Of a stretch of DNA of 44,526 bases, positions 1 to 11,341 are shown piece by piece. Position numbers and translations under genes: made by a program. The stretch comes from Halanaerobium saccharolyticum (GTDB lineage Bacteria > Bacillota > Halanaerobiia > Halanaerobiales > Halanaerobiaceae), in contig NZ_SNWX01000027.1 in NCBI RefSeq assembly GCF_004362045.1, positions 1 through 44,526 on the forward strand, in the 5' to 3' direction. The first letter of the stretch is position 1; each line of letters begins with the position of its first letter. Below the pieces are notes generated by a model. The model ran no database searches, was not told the DNA's origin, and worked only from the letters and a program-made list of their open reading frames with translations.

Positions 1-2
1 AG

Positions 3-131
3 GGGGAGGGATTCCTGCATTTAATGCAGATTTCTAACCTGACAACCATGATAACTATTAATATTTTTAAAAAAACTATTAGATTTGACGTAACGAACAG
101 GAAAAACAGAGGCGGAAAATGCAGAAGATGA
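3..131 (+). CDS. possible 3' end of an upstream gene, function unknown
   Basis: A reading frame is open from the window edge to a TGA at 129-131 and encodes about 42 residues, ending in a basic RGGKCRR tail. The TGA overlaps an in-frame ATG (128-130) of the next small gene as ATGA, a classical coupling arrangement, which mildly supports it being a real gene end. I do not recognise the fragment. The other two forward frames stop at 22-24 and 35-37. The visible part is too short to assign a family, so this may be chance. Confidence 0.25.
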   Translation, partial: GEGFLHLMQISNLTTMITINIFKKTIRFDVTNRKNRGGKCRR

Positions 132-280
132 AAGAGGTTGCTGTAGAAAAAACAAATGATGTTGTCAATAAACAGATGCAGACTGTACAGGAAATTGCGG
201 GCCTGTTAGGAGAAACGACTGTAGAAACAAAGGCTGCACTGACAGAATTATCTGAACTCCTGCAGGCAGGTGATGATTAA
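119..280 (+). CDS. small acidic helical protein upstream of hydrogenase-associated phosphatase
   Basis: A 53-residue ORF starts at ATG 119, or alternatively at in-frame ATG 128. An AGAGGCGG ribosome binding site lies at 108-115. Its TAA overlaps the ATG of the following phosphatase gene (TAATG, 278-282), so the two are probably translationally coupled. The sequence is alpha-helical in character, rich in E, T, V and Q, has no cysteine and no membrane segment, and ends in two aspartates. I do not recognise a family. Position and coupling suggest a small partner or regulator of the phosphatase/sensory-hydrogenase module. That role is inference only. Confidence 0.6.
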   Translation: MQKMKEVAVEKTNDVVNKQMQTVQEIAGLLGETTVETKAALTELSELLQAGDD

Positions 281-1434
281 TGGAGTTAGTTTTTGAAGAA
301 TTTTATAGATCAATACCCAAAGCTGGAGAAGAAGTCTGTGGAGATAATGTAGAAATTATTAAAAAAGAAAATAAAACAATTGTTGTTTTGTCTGATGGAC
401 TGGGGAGTGGGATCAAGGCTAATATTCTTTCTACTTTGACATCTAAAATTGCTTCTGGACTCCTGGATAAAGAACTACCTTTAGAAGAAATACTTTCAAC
501 TATTCTGGCAACTCTACCTGTTTGTGAGGTTAGAGGGATTGCCTATGCAACCCTTGCTTTTTTAATAATTGATCAAAAACAGCAGCTGCGACTGATAGAA
601 ATTGACACCCCTTCAGCTTTTTTATTTAGAGATGATCAGGTTAAAAAATTAGAGTATCAGGAGTTTGAGCTGGAGGGTAAAAAAATTAAAGAAGCTAATT
701 TTAAATTTCAGCGCCAGGATCAGCTCTTTCTGGTAAGTGATGGGGTAACACATGCCGGGATAGGTGGATTATTAAATTTTGGCCTGGGATGGAGTGGAGC
801 TGCAGGAGAGATTGAGAGAACAGTTAATAAAAATCAGGAGAACTTAAAAGACAGCATCAATAATCTTGTTAAAATATTTAATACTTTTTATGGAGATCAG
901 GCTGGTGATGATTTTACTATAATTGGAATGAAATATAGAAAGAAAAGAAAATTAAATATCTGGAGTGGACCACCTTTAAATAAAGAAGATGATAAGCATC
1001 TGGCTCAGAAAATTTATAATGCAGAAGGCAAAAAGGTAATCAGTGGAGGTACAACTGCTCAGATAGCGTCCCGGGAGTTAGATGAAAAATTAGAGCCTGG
1101 CCTTAAGTATTATGATAAGGATATTCCCCCGACCAGCAAAATGAAAGGCTTTGATCTTTTAACAGAAGGATTATTAACTTTAAATAAAGTACTTTCCTTA
1201 CTAAAAAAATATAAACCGGGACAGATTCCAGTTGCGGGTAAGGATGGGGCATCTCGCTTCACTAGATTATTACTGGAAAGTGATAGTGTTCAATTTTTTG
1301 TGGGCAGGGCTGTTAATGAATCTCATCAGAGTTTAAATCTCCCCATTAATTTAGGGATTAGAAGCCAGATAATAAGTCAGATTGCCGAACAGCTGAGAAG
1401 AATAAAAAAAGAAGTTAAAATTGAATGGTTTTAA
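280..1434 (+). CDS. SpoIIE/PP2C-type serine phosphatase of a sensory hydrogenase operon
   Basis: This 384-residue cytoplasmic protein has an N-terminal PP2C/SpoIIE-like phosphatase domain (about residues 1-225). Metal-binding motifs are visible: GDN at 21-23, SDGLGSG at 38-44, a central VSDGVTHAG, and GDQAGDDFTIIG near the domain end. These place it with Mn/Mg-dependent Ser/Thr phosphatases that act on phosphorylated partner-switch proteins. The C-terminal ~150 residues form a separate domain I cannot name. The gene lies directly upstream of a [2Fe-2S] thioredoxin-fold protein and a hydrogenase-like protein. That arrangement is known for phosphatase-linked putative sensory [FeFe] hydrogenases, so the likely job is to convert an H2 or redox signal into protein dephosphorylation. 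The start overlaps the stop of the small gene before it. Family assignment is firm; substrate and signal are inferred. Confidence 0.87.
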   Translation: MELVFEEFYRSIPKAGEEVCGDNVEIIKKENKTIVVLSDGLGSGIKANILSTLTSKIASGLLDKELPLEEILSTILATLPVCEVRGIAYATLAFLIIDQKQQLRLIEIDTPSAFLFRDDQVKKLEYQEFELEGKKIKEANFKFQRQDQLFLVSDGVTHAGIGGLLNFGLGWSGAAGEIERTVNKNQENLKDSINNLVKIFNTFYGDQAGDDFTIIGMKYRKKRKLNIWSGPPLNKEDDKHLAQKIYNAEGKKVISGGTTAQIASRELDEKLEPGLKYYDKDIPPTSKMKGFDLLTEGLLTLNKVLSLLKKYKPGQIPVAGKDGASRFTRLLLESDSVQFFVGRAVNESHQSLNLPINLGIRSQIISQIAEQLRRIKKEVKIEWF

Positions 1435-1453
1435 AACAGAGGAGGTGGATTAG

Positions 1454-1693
1454 ATGCCTAAAAATACTTTAAAAATATGTATAGGAACTCCCTGTCATTT
1501 GATGGGTGCATCAGAGTTGCTGGAATTAATAGCTGAGCTTGATCAGAACTTAAGAGACAAAATTGAGCTCAAAACAAGTCACTGCATTGATGACTGCTGT
1601 GAGCAGGCTCCTGTTGCAGAATTTAACGGTAGAATCTATCAGGATTTGAATCCTGAAAAACTATATAAGATTATAAGAAATAATATAAGATAG
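1454..1693 (+). CDS. thioredoxin-fold [2Fe-2S] ferredoxin (NuoE-like)
   Basis: This 79-residue protein has four cysteines in the pattern CIGTPC (near residue 9) and CIDDC (near residue 44). That is the C-x4-C...C-x3-C signature of thioredoxin-like [2Fe-2S] ferredoxins and the NuoE/HydC C-terminal domain. It would carry single electrons between a redox partner and the hydrogenase-like protein encoded 11 bp downstream. It is shorter than NuoE (about 160 residues) because it consists of the ferredoxin domain alone. A strong GAGGTGG site precedes ATG 1454. It is probably co-transcribed with the genes on both sides. An additional cysteine follows the second pair (CC). Fold and cluster type are confident; the physiological partner is inferred from the operon. 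Confidence 0.9.
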   Translation: MPKNTLKICIGTPCHLMGASELLELIAELDQNLRDKIELKTSHCIDDCCEQAPVAEFNGRIYQDLNPEKLYKIIRNNIR

Positions 1694-1704
1694 GAGATGT
1701 TAAA

Positions 1705-3126
1705 ATGAGTAGGAATACTATTTCTGAGGTTATTAAATTAAAAAGAAGGTTATATATTGAACTGCTGAGACTTGTGAAAACAGGGAAACTGGTAGAAGAG
1801 ATTTCCAGTCTGTCTCAGAAGATGATAACAAAAGATTCTCCCCGCTATAGATGCTGCGAATTTAAAGAAAGAGCTATTTTTGATCAAAGAATTAAAGCAG
1901 TGATGGGATTTAATATTGCCAGTAATAAAGATAAAAGTTTAGAAGAGCTGGCAGAATCATTACCCCGACAGGAGAAAAAAAGAAATATTGTAGAAGTGAT
2001 TTACACTGCCTGTGACAGCTGTCCGATTGATAAATATATAGTTACTGATGCCTGTAGAAACTGTGTTGCTCATAAATGTGTTAATGCCTGTCCAGTGAGT
2101 GCAATTGTAATTATCCAGAATAAAGCCTATATTGATCAGGATAAATGTGTTGAATGTGGTAAGTGTGCAGGAGCCTGTTCCTATAATGCTATTTTAGAAA
2201 ATCAGCGTCCCTGCAGTAGAGCCTGTGAACTTGATGCCATCAATTCTGATTCAAATCGTCAGGCGAAAATAGATCGAGAAAAATGTGTCAGCTGCGGCAG
2301 CTGTATAACCGCCTGTCCATTTGGAGCAATTACTGAGACAGGAGATTTAATCCAGGTCGCTCTGGAATTATTTTCTGAGAAGAATAAGTTAGCTGCAATG
2401 CTGGCTCCCTCTTTTGTTGGTCAGTTTGGCTATCAACAGGGGCCAGCTAAAATTAAATATGCTTTAAAAAAACTGGGCTTTGAAAAGGTGATTGAAGTAG
2501 CTGCCGGGGCAGAAATAACAGCTGCTGCAGAAAGTAAAGAGTTAAAAGAAAAAATAATTGAAGAAGAAACACTACTATCATCCTGCTGTCCAGCTTTTAA
2601 GACTATGGTTTTAAATGAATTTGAAAGTCTTTCAAACTTGATTTCTAAAACTGATTCCCCAATGGCGGTTACAGCACAGGAAATTAAAAATGAAAACAAT
2701 GAACTAAAAACTATTTTTATTGGGCCCTGTACAGCCAAAAAAGAAGAGGCTTTACAAAATGAAAATGTTGATTATGTACTAAGCTTTGAAGAATTACTTG
2801 CTTTATTTACTGCCCATAATATTAATTTGGCTGAAATAGAGAAAGCTGAAAAATTAGAAGATGCAGGAGTTTTAGGTAGACAATTTGCTTATGCTGGTGG
2901 TTTGCAGAAGTCTCTGCAGGAACTGATAACAGTTGATTATAAAAGTAAACAGGTTGATGGGCTGGGTCGCTTAAAAAAAGAACTGTATTTAATTAAAGCT
3001 AAAAAAAATAATTATAATTTTCTGGAAGGAATGGCCTGTACTGGTGGATGTATTGGTGGTCCTTCGGCGATGATTTCTAAAAAAGCAGCCAAAAAACTGG
3101 TGCAGAATTTTGCAGCCTCTAATTAA
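1705..3126 (+). CDS. putative sensory [FeFe] hydrogenase (ferredoxin plus H-cluster domains)
   Basis: This 473-residue protein has several cysteine-rich ferredoxin motifs between about residues 100 and 215, then an [FeFe]-hydrogenase large-subunit domain. The H-cluster loops are recognisable but not those of catalytic group A enzymes. L1 is SSCCPAF (292-298, usually TSCCPGW). L2 is GPCTAKKEE (340-348, usually MPCxxKxxE). L3 is MACTGGC (443-449, usually MACPGGC). All four cysteine ligands (C295, C342, C445, C449) are present, so an H-cluster could be bound. Such variants are characteristic of the putative sensory hydrogenases linked to kinases or phosphatases. With the upstream phosphatase and [2Fe-2S] protein it probably senses H2 or redox state. 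No maturases (HydE/F/G) are in this window. Confidence 0.87.
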   Translation: MSRNTISEVIKLKRRLYIELLRLVKTGKLVEEISSLSQKMITKDSPRYRCCEFKERAIFDQRIKAVMGFNIASNKDKSLEELAESLPRQEKKRNIVEVIYTACDSCPIDKYIVTDACRNCVAHKCVNACPVSAIVIIQNKAYIDQDKCVECGKCAGACSYNAILENQRPCSRACELDAINSDSNRQAKIDREKCVSCGSCITACPFGAITETGDLIQVALELFSEKNKLAAMLAPSFVGQFGYQQGPAKIKYALKKLGFEKVIEVAAGAEITAAAESKELKEKIIEEETLLSSCCPAFKTMVLNEFESLSNLISKTDSPMAVTAQEIKNENNELKTIFIGPCTAKKEEALQNENVDYVLSFEELLALFTAHNINLAEIEKAEKLEDAGVLGRQFAYAGGLQKSLQELITVDYKSKQVDGLGRLKKELYLIKAKKNNYNFLEGMACTGGCIGGPSAMISKKAAKKLVQNFAASN

Positions 3127-3188
3127 TAGCGGTTGAAGTTGTCAGCCAAAGAATTTAAATAATTTAATATTTTAAATCTCTCTAAAAA

Positions 3189-3217
3189 TTGATAAAAACT
3201 AATAAATGTATTATAAT
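3189..3217 (+). promoter_or_regulatory. sigma-A-type promoter before the DUF123 gene
   Basis: TTGATA (3189-3194) and TATAAT (3212-3217) are separated by 17 bp, a near-consensus vegetative promoter. It lies about 90 bp upstream of the DUF123 gene. A terminator-like hairpin starts only about 6 bp downstream of the -10, at the predicted start site. Confidence 0.6.
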
Positions 3218-3222
3218 TGAAG

Positions 3223-3245
3223 TGCCGGGATACCGGCATTTTTTC
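3223..3245 (+). terminator. rho-independent terminator or promoter-proximal hairpin
   Basis: TGCCGG (3223-3228) pairs with CCGGCA (3233-3238) around a GATA loop, followed by six T. It is well placed to end the hydrogenase operon. It also sits at the start point predicted for the promoter at 3189-3217. Confidence 0.7.
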
Positions 3246-3308
3246 TGTTCAAAATGCAGGAAACTAATGACTTGAACTAGAATAAAGGTAGTTAGTGGAG
3301 TGGTATTT

Positions 3309-3752
3309 ATGCAAGTTTACCCTGATGGTGGGGTTTATATTTTGAAAATAAAATTGGAAGTAGAAAAGAAAATTGAAGTTGGAGCTCTGGGTAGAAAAAC
3401 TTTTGCTCCCGGTTATTATTTTTATACCGGTACAGCCCAGAGTAATCTTAAAGCAAGAGTGAAGCGTCATTACAGCAGTGACAAAAAATTTCACTGGCAT
3501 ATCGATTATCTTCTGGCAGAGGCAGATTTAGAAAATGATTTTGTTTTTGAGCTGCCGGGAGAAGGAGAATGTTTTCTGGCCCGGGTATTGATAGAAAATG
3601 GGGGCAGGACTCCTGCTGCTGGTTTTGGAGCCAGTGACTGCAGCTGTGACAGCCATCTGATATATTTTTCTTTAACTACAGGCAGCACTATTCTGGAAAA
3701 TTTAGTTAAGAATAATAATTTAGAAGCAGAATTTAATGATTTTAAGAAATAA
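3309..3752 (+). CDS. DUF123 / GIY-YIG-like nuclease family protein
   Basis: This protein of about 147 residues starts with GGVYILKIKL, followed by GYYFYTGTA and KARVKRHY...FHWHIDYLL. That is the pattern of the DUF123 family, which has a GIY-YIG-like nuclease fold. The family occurs alone or fused to nucleases in bacteria and archaea and is thought to act on DNA, but no specific substrate is established. A GTG at 3300 is also in frame. I prefer ATG 3309 because GGAG at 3297-3300 then sits 8 nt upstream. It appears monocistronic, between a promoter/terminator region and pcrA. The C-terminal part holds FGASDCSCDSHLIYF, with cysteine and histidine residues typical of the family. Confidence 0.8.
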   Translation: MQVYPDGGVYILKIKLEVEKKIEVGALGRKTFAPGYYFYTGTAQSNLKARVKRHYSSDKKFHWHIDYLLAEADLENDFVFELPGEGECFLARVLIENGGRTPAAGFGASDCSCDSHLIYFSLTTGSTILENLVKNNNLEAEFNDFKK

Positions 3753-3803
3753 TAGTTTAATTTGAATGAAATAATATGCTACTTAAAATAAGGAAGTGAT
3801 CTG

Positions 3804-5951
3804 GTGGAAGATAGCGAAATACTGAAAAATCTTAATCAAGCTCAAAAAAAAGCGGTTGAACACCACAAGGGACCGGAGCTTGTGCTTGCAGGTGCCGGGA
3901 GTGGTAAAACAAGAGTTTTGACCAGCAGAATTGGTTATTTGATTAATCATTATGGTGTTTCTCCCTATAATATTTTAGCTGTAACTTTTACCAATAAAGC
4001 AGCAAATGAGATGAAAGAAAGAGCTAAAGATATGGTAGGAGGAATAAACAGCAGTCTCTGGGTCAGTACTTTTCACTCCTTTTGTGTGCGAATTCTGCGT
4101 CGCGAAGCAGAAAAACTGGGTTATAATAAAAACTTTGTTATTTTTGACAGCCTTGATCAGCGCAAACTGGTTAAAGAGGTTTTAAAATCAAAAAATCTGG
4201 ATCCTAAAAAAACAAAGCCAAGGTCGGTTTTAAATAAAATTTCCAGTGCCAAAAATGAACTTAAAACTCCGGAGCAGATGAGTGCACTCTCAGGCAGCTT
4301 TTTTGATCAGACTGCTGCTGATATTTATGAAGAATATCAGAAACGGCTCAAGGAAAATAATGCGATGGATTTTGATGATTTAATCCAGCAGACTGTGAGG
4401 CTTTTTGAAGAATTCCCACTGGTTTTAGAACATTATCAGGAGCGTTTTAAGTATATTCTGGTAGATGAGTATCAGGATGTAAACCATGCTCAGTATCAGC
4501 TTGTAAATCTGCTGGCTGAACGCTACCGCAATGTCTGTGTAGTTGGTGATCCTGATCAGGGTATTTATGGTTTTAGAGGAGCAGATATCCGTAATATTTT
4601 AAACTTTGAGGATGATTATCCTGATGTTAGAACTATTCGCCTGGAACAGAATTACCGCTCAAAAGGTAATATTTTAAAAGCTGCCCAGGCAGTGATTAAA
4701 AATAATTCTTCCCGCAAGGAAAAAGAACTCTGGACAGACCAGGGAGAAGGACCCAAACTTGAGTTATATGAGGCAAAAGATGAAAAAGAAGAAGCTGACT
4801 TTGTCTGTCGGACAGCTAAAGAGCTGACAGAAAAAGAGGATTTAACTTTTGATGATCTGGCTGTACTTTATCGGACTAATTCTCAGTCCCGTGCTTTTGA
4901 AGATATGCTGATGAAATACGGGATACCCTATCAAATCGTTGGAGGAGTTCGGTTTTATGAGCGGATGGAGATCAAGGATATTATGGCTTATCTGCGCCTG
5001 ATTTATAATCCAGCGGATGACATTAGTTTTTTGAGAATAATTAATCGTCCTAAAAGAGGAATTGGAGCCGGAACTCTGGGCAAAGTTCAGGATTTTGCGG
5101 AGTCAGAAGGACTAAATTTGTATGAAGCAGCTTTAAAATCTAAAGAAAATCCTGCTTTAAGTGGAACCTATACTAAAAGGGTACTTCACTTTACAGAAAT
5201 TATAGAAGAATTGAGAGCAGAGCAGGAAGAGATCGCTCTGGCCCGCTTGACCGAAAAACTTCTGGATAAGAGTGGTTACCGCCATAATTTAGAAGAAGAA
5301 AAAACAGCAGAAGCAGAAAGCAGACTGGAAAATATTGAAGAACTGTTTTCTGTAATTAACGAGTATATGAAAAATAGTGATAATAATACACTGGCCGGTT
5401 TTTTAGAAGAAGTTACTCTGATGTCAGATATTGATTCAATGGATGAGCAGCAGAGTTCTCTAACTTTGATGACTATTCATTCTGCTAAGGGGCTGGAGTT
5501 TCCGGTAGTTTTTTTAGTAGGGATGGAAGATGGTATTTTTCCTCATTCAAATTCGATGTTTGAGCAGCAGGGGATGGAGGAAGAGAGGCGTCTCTGTTAT
5601 GTTGGAATGACCAGAGCTGAAGAAAGATTGTATTTAAGCAGGGCTCAGGTCAGGCTTCGTTTTGGAGAAAGAAAGGTCAATCCTCCCTCTCAATTTATAG
5701 AAGAGATACCGGCTGAACTGCTCTCTGGAGCAGCAGATACTCGTTCAGAAATGGCAAAAGAAGAGGAAATGATTCACAGCGATAATTCTGGAACAAATTA
5801 TGCCATTGGTCAGAAAATTGTTCATCCCCGCTGGGGAATTGGTACAATTCTTTCCATCAGAGGCGAGAAGAATCCAGAATTAAAGATTGCCTTTGAACAG
5901 GGAAAAACTAGAAATTTACTGGCAGAATATGCTCCAATTCAGAAAGTATAG
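3804..5951 (+). CDS. pcrA: ATP-dependent DNA helicase PcrA (UvrD/Rep family)
   Basis: This 715-residue superfamily 1A helicase unwinds DNA 3' to 5' in nucleotide excision repair and clears recombination intermediates and stalled replication. Visible motifs: the N-terminal Q-motif region LNQAQKKAV, Walker A GAGSGKT (30-36), motif II DEYQD, motif III GDPDQGIYGFRGAD, QNYRS (motif IV), LMTIHSAKGLEFPVVFLVG (motif V) and the VGMTRAEERLYLS block (motif VI). The C-terminal segment YAIGQKIVHPRWGIGTI matches the PcrA RNA-polymerase-interacting Tudor-like tail. Start is GTG 3804 behind AAGGAAGTGA. It is 12 bp upstream of ligA, an order common in Firmicutes, so it probably heads the pcrA-ligA-gatCAB operon. 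Confidence 0.97.
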   Translation: MEDSEILKNLNQAQKKAVEHHKGPELVLAGAGSGKTRVLTSRIGYLINHYGVSPYNILAVTFTNKAANEMKERAKDMVGGINSSLWVSTFHSFCVRILRREAEKLGYNKNFVIFDSLDQRKLVKEVLKSKNLDPKKTKPRSVLNKISSAKNELKTPEQMSALSGSFFDQTAADIYEEYQKRLKENNAMDFDDLIQQTVRLFEEFPLVLEHYQERFKYILVDEYQDVNHAQYQLVNLLAERYRNVCVVGDPDQGIYGFRGADIRNILNFEDDYPDVRTIRLEQNYRSKGNILKAAQAVIKNNSSRKEKELWTDQGEGPKLELYEAKDEKEEADFVCRTAKELTEKEDLTFDDLAVLYRTNSQSRAFEDMLMKYGIPYQIVGGVRFYERMEIKDIMAYLRLIYNPADDISFLRIINRPKRGIGAGTLGKVQDFAESEGLNLYEAALKSKENPALSGTYTKRVLHFTEIIEELRAEQEEIALARLTEKLLDKSGYRHNLEEEKTAEAESRLENIEELFSVINEYMKNSDNNTLAGFLEEVTLMSDIDSMDEQQSSLTLMTIHSAKGLEFPVVFLVGMEDGIFPHSNSMFEQQGMEEERRLCYVGMTRAEERLYLSRAQVRLRFGERKVNPPSQFIEEIPAELLSGAADTRSEMAKEEEMIHSDNSGTNYAIGQKIVHPRWGIGTILSIRGEKNPELKIAFEQGKTRNLLAEYAPIQKV

Positions 5952-7976
<2,025 letters not shown>

Positions 7977-7994
7977 AGTGAGGAGGAAATTTAG

Positions 7995-8282
7995 ATGATT
8001 GATAAAAAAGATGTAGAATATGCGGCAGGTCTGGCTCAACTGAAACTTGATGAAGAAGAAAAAGAAAAGTATACAGAGCAGATTGGTGAAATTTTAAATT
8101 ATGTTGATAAGCTGAGTGAACTGGATACAGATGATGTTGTGCCAACAGCCTATACTGTACCCATGAAAAATGTTCTGCGTGAGGATCAAGTAAAGGATTC
8201 TCTACCACGCGAGAAATCACTGGCAAATGCGCCAGACGAAAAAGATGGACACTTTAGAGCTCCAAAAATTATGTCAGATTAA
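7995..8282 (+). CDS. gatC: Asp-tRNA(Asn)/Glu-tRNA(Gln) amidotransferase subunit C
   Basis: This 95-residue protein is the small subunit of the GatCAB amidotransferase, which converts misacylated Glu-tRNA(Gln) or Asp-tRNA(Asn) to the correct amide form. GatC clamps the GatA-GatB interface. The sequence shows the family pattern: KDVEYAAGLAQLKLDEEE at the N-terminus, a middle YVDKLSELDTDDVVPT, and a C-terminal LREDQV..SLPREK...FRAPKIM. A GAGGAGG site lies just upstream of ATG 7995. gatA follows 25 bp later and gatB after that, so the full complex is encoded here. Length is typical. Confidence 0.97.
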   Translation: MIDKKDVEYAAGLAQLKLDEEEKEKYTEQIGEILNYVDKLSELDTDDVVPTAYTVPMKNVLREDQVKDSLPREKSLANAPDEKDGHFRAPKIMSD

Positions 8283-8307
8283 GCAGCTGAGGAGGTAGGA
8301 TAAGAAA

Positions 8308-9750
8308 ATGAATATTTATGATCTAACAATTCACGAATTAAAAGAAAAAATTGCTGCCGGAGAATTGACTCCAGCAGAGATAAAAAAAGCATATGCAGCT
8401 AGAATTAATGAGGTAGAAGATAGAGTTAAGTCTTATATTACAATAACTGATGAGCTTGCAGAGGAAGAGCTTGCAGACTATGAAAATAAAAAAGAAGGCC
8501 TGCTGGCTGGAATTCCAATTGCAGTTAAGGATAATATGTCTACTGATGGAATTAAAACCAGCTGTGGTTCTAAAATGCTGGAAAACTATAAACCACCCTA
8601 TGATGCAACAGTAGTTGAAAAATTAAATGAAGCCGGGGCAGTTATTATGGGAAAAACAAATATGGATGAGTTTGCTATGGGTTCTTCCACAGAGAACTCC
8701 GCCTTTTTTGATACTCATAACCCCTGGAACTTAAATCATGCTCCTGGTGGATCGAGTGGAGGTTCAGCAGCAGCTGTGGCCGCTGGAGAATGTGCAGCAG
8801 CCCTTGGCTCTGATACAGGTGGTTCGATCAGACAGCCCGCATCTTACTGTGGTGTAGTTGGTTTAAAACCTACCTATGGCATGGTTTCTCGTTATGGTCT
8901 GGTTGCTTTTGCATCTTCTCTAGATCAGATTGGACCGATTACCAAAGATGTTGAAGATAGTGCAATTTTAATGAATGTAATTGCAGGTCATGATCCAAAG
9001 GATTCAACCTCTATTGAGGGGAAAAAAGAAGATTATACTGAATATCTAAAAGAAGATGTCAGCGGGATGAAGATTGGAATTCCCGAAGAATATTTCAACC
9101 TGGAATTTGATGAGGAAGTTAAAGCCAGTGTGCTGGCAGCAGTCGAAAAGCTAAAGGAAGCCGGGGCTGAAGTGGAAACAGTACATATGATAGATGCCTC
9201 TTATGCACTGGCAGCTTATTATGTAATTGCACCTGCGGAAGCCAGCTCCAATCTGGCCCGTTATGATGGAGTCCGTTATGGACTGCGCAGTGAACAGGCA
9301 GCTGATATAAGTGAGATGTTTACCAATACCAGACTTGAGGGTTTTGGGGATGAGGTAAAAAGAAGAATTATGATCGGAACCTATGCTTTAAGTTCAGGTT
9401 ATTATGATGCCTATTACCTTAAAGCTCAGAAGGTTAGAACTCTGATTAAAGATGATTTTGACCGTATCTTTAATGATTTTGACCTGATCATAACCCCAAC
9501 TGCTCCTTCAACAGCGATTGAACTGGAATCAAAAAGTGATCCTTTAGAAATGTACCATACAGATATCTTTACAGTACCGATAAATATAGCCGGTGTACCT
9601 GCTATGTCTGTTCCCTGCGGTTTTGACAGCAGTGAGATGCCAATTGGTCTGCAGTTAATTGGACCTCACTTTGGCGAAGGGAAAATCATTCAGGCAGCTT
9701 ATACCTTAGAGAAATTATTAAATATTAAAGAAAAGAGAGCAGAATTATAA
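8308..9750 (+). CDS. gatA: Asp-tRNA(Asn)/Glu-tRNA(Gln) amidotransferase subunit A
   Basis: This 480-residue amidase-signature enzyme is the glutaminase subunit that releases ammonia from glutamine and channels it to GatB. The Ser-cisSer-Lys triad is visible: K74 in IPIAVKDN, and the serines within the glycine-rich signature [17 protein letters not shown] and [36 protein letters not shown] is also typical. Start is ATG 8308 with GGAGGTAGGA upstream. It sits between gatC and gatB in the same operon. Nothing unusual in length or motifs. Confidence 0.98.
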   Translation: MNIYDLTIHELKEKIAAGELTPAEIKKAYAARINEVEDRVKSYITITDELAEEELADYENKKEGLLAGIPIAVKDNMSTDGIKTSCGSKMLENYKPPYDATVVEKLNEAGAVIMGKTNMDEFAMGSSTENSAFFDTHNPWNLNHAPGGSSGGSAAAVAAGECAAALGSDTGGSIRQPASYCGVVGLKPTYGMVSRYGLVAFASSLDQIGPITKDVEDSAILMNVIAGHDPKDSTSIEGKKEDYTEYLKEDVSGMKIGIPEEYFNLEFDEEVKASVLAAVEKLKEAGAEVETVHMIDASYALAAYYVIAPAEASSNLARYDGVRYGLRSEQAADISEMFTNTRLEGFGDEVKRRIMIGTYALSSGYYDAYYLKAQKVRTLIKDDFDRIFNDFDLIITPTAPSTAIELESKSDPLEMYHTDIFTVPINIAGVPAMSVPCGFDSSEMPIGLQLIGPHFGEGKIIQAAYTLEKLLNIKEKRAEL

Positions 9751-9771
9751 ATTATTGAGAGAGGTGAAAAA

Positions 9772-11217
9772 ATGACCACTAAATACGAAACAGTAATTGG
9801 ACTTGAAGTCCATGTCCAGTTAAATACCAATTCTAAAATTTTCTGCGGCTGCAGTACAGAATTTGGAAAAGAACCAAATGAAAATACATGTCCGGTCTGT
9901 CTGGGATTACCTGGAACTCTACCGGTTTTAAATAAAAAAGTAGTAGATTATGCGATTATGGCAGGACTTGCGTTAAATTGTGATATTGCAGAATACTCCA
10001 AGTTTGATCGTAAAAATTATTTCTATCCTGACTTACCTAAAGCCTATCAGATTTCTCAGTTTGACCTGCCGGTTGCAGAGAATGGTGAGATTGAAATAGA
10101 AACTGAAGCAGGGATCTTCAACATTGGAGTTACCAGAGTTCATCTGGAAGAAGATGCTGGCAAGTTGATTCACGAGGGGAGTATTGATAAATCTAAGGGT
10201 AGTTTAGTAGATTACAATAGAACCGGAGTCCCTCTGATCGAGATTGTAAGTGAGCCGGATATGAGAACTCCAGCTCAGGCAAAAGCCTATTTAACAGAGT
10301 TAAAAATGATTATGGAATATCTTGATATTTCTGACTGCAATATGGAAGAAGGATCACTGCGCTGTGATGCTAATGTTTCACTGCGGCCTGTAGGTCAGGA
10401 AGAGTTTGGTATCAAAGCAGAGCTGAAGAATATGAACTCCTTTAGTGCTGTAGAAAAAGGCTTAGAATATGAGGTCAAAAGGCAGCAGGAACTCCTTGAT
10501 GAAGGGAAAAAGGTAGTTCAGGAAACAAGAACCTGGGATGAGTCTTTAAATAAGACAATTTCTATGCGTGGGAAGGAAGAAGCACATGATTACCGTTATT
10601 TCCCGGAGCCTGACTTAGTTCCTTTAGAAATTGATGAAGCCTGGAAAGAAGAAATGCAAAAAGAAATCCCGGAGCTGCCAAGGGAAAAATACAAACGCTT
10701 TATTTCCGAACTGGGCCTGCCTGAGTATGATGCAGGAGTTTTAACTGGAGATAAAGATCTGGCAGTTTTCTTTGAAGAAGTTCTTTCTGATTATGATGAT
10801 CCTAAAAACTTAAGCAACTGGATGATGGGCGAATTTTTGCGATTATTAAATGAAAATGGTCATTCTCCTTTTGAATCTGGAGTTAGTCCAATTAATCTGG
10901 CAAAAATGCTTAAACTGATTGATCAGGATATTATCAGTGGTAAGATCGCTAAAGAAGTCTTTGAAAAAATGTACAATAGCGGCAGAGATCCGGAAACTAT
11001 TGTCGAAGAAGAAGGATTAAAACAGATTAGTGATCAGGATGAATTAGAAAATATTGTAGATGCGATTATTGAAGATAATCCAGATGCAGTAGAAGATGTA
11101 GAAAATGGCAAAGAGAGAGCAATTGGATTTTTAGTGGGCCAGGTTATGAAAGAAACAAGAGGTAAGGCCAACCCTGGTCTGGTTAATCAGATGCTCAGAG
11201 ATAAATTAATGAATTAA
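9772..11217 (+). CDS. gatB: Asp-tRNA(Asn)/Glu-tRNA(Gln) amidotransferase subunit B
   Basis: This 481-residue subunit phosphorylates the misacylated tRNA carboxylate using ATP and amidates it with ammonia from GatA. Signature blocks: [14 protein letters not shown] at the N-terminus, CGCS...[17 protein letters not shown] (zinc-binding cysteines), [16 protein letters not shown], and [11 protein letters not shown]. The C-terminal ~150 residues form the helical and YqeY-like tail that contacts the tRNA. Start is ATG 9772 behind GAGAGGTG. It is the last gene of the pcrA-ligA-gatCAB run, followed by a weak hairpin. Length and motifs are standard. Confidence 0.98.
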   Translation: MTTKYETVIGLEVHVQLNTNSKIFCGCSTEFGKEPNENTCPVCLGLPGTLPVLNKKVVDYAIMAGLALNCDIAEYSKFDRKNYFYPDLPKAYQISQFDLPVAENGEIEIETEAGIFNIGVTRVHLEEDAGKLIHEGSIDKSKGSLVDYNRTGVPLIEIVSEPDMRTPAQAKAYLTELKMIMEYLDISDCNMEEGSLRCDANVSLRPVGQEEFGIKAELKNMNSFSAVEKGLEYEVKRQQELLDEGKKVVQETRTWDESLNKTISMRGKEEAHDYRYFPEPDLVPLEIDEAWKEEMQKEIPELPREKYKRFISELGLPEYDAGVLTGDKDLAVFFEEVLSDYDDPKNLSNWMMGEFLRLLNENGHSPFESGVSPINLAKMLKLIDQDIISGKIAKEVFEKMYNSGRDPETIVEEEGLKQISDQDELENIVDAIIEDNPDAVEDVENGKERAIGFLVGQVMKETRGKANPGLVNQMLRDKLMN

Positions 11218-11266
11218 TTAGTTAGTAGTAAGTATTTAACTCAATTGTTATTGGACAAATTATCAG

Positions 11267-11309
11267 CTGGCTTCTGGATCTAAATAGTTCTGGAGGCCAG
11301 TTAAATTTT
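11267..11309 (+). terminator. probable terminator after gatB
   Basis: An 11-bp stem with several G-U pairs (CTGGCTTCTGG with CTGGAGGCCAG) spans 11267-11300 and is followed by the T-rich TTAAATTTT. The tail is interrupted, so termination may be partial. Confidence 0.45.
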
Positions 11310-11341
11310 GAAGTTAAATATTATTTTTGAGGGTGATTTTT

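Noticed and set aside
42-68. Possible CRISPR or tRNA sequence in the first 120 bases and other intergenic gaps.
   Set aside because: I found no regularly spaced repeats and no cloverleaf or T-loop consensus anywhere in the window.
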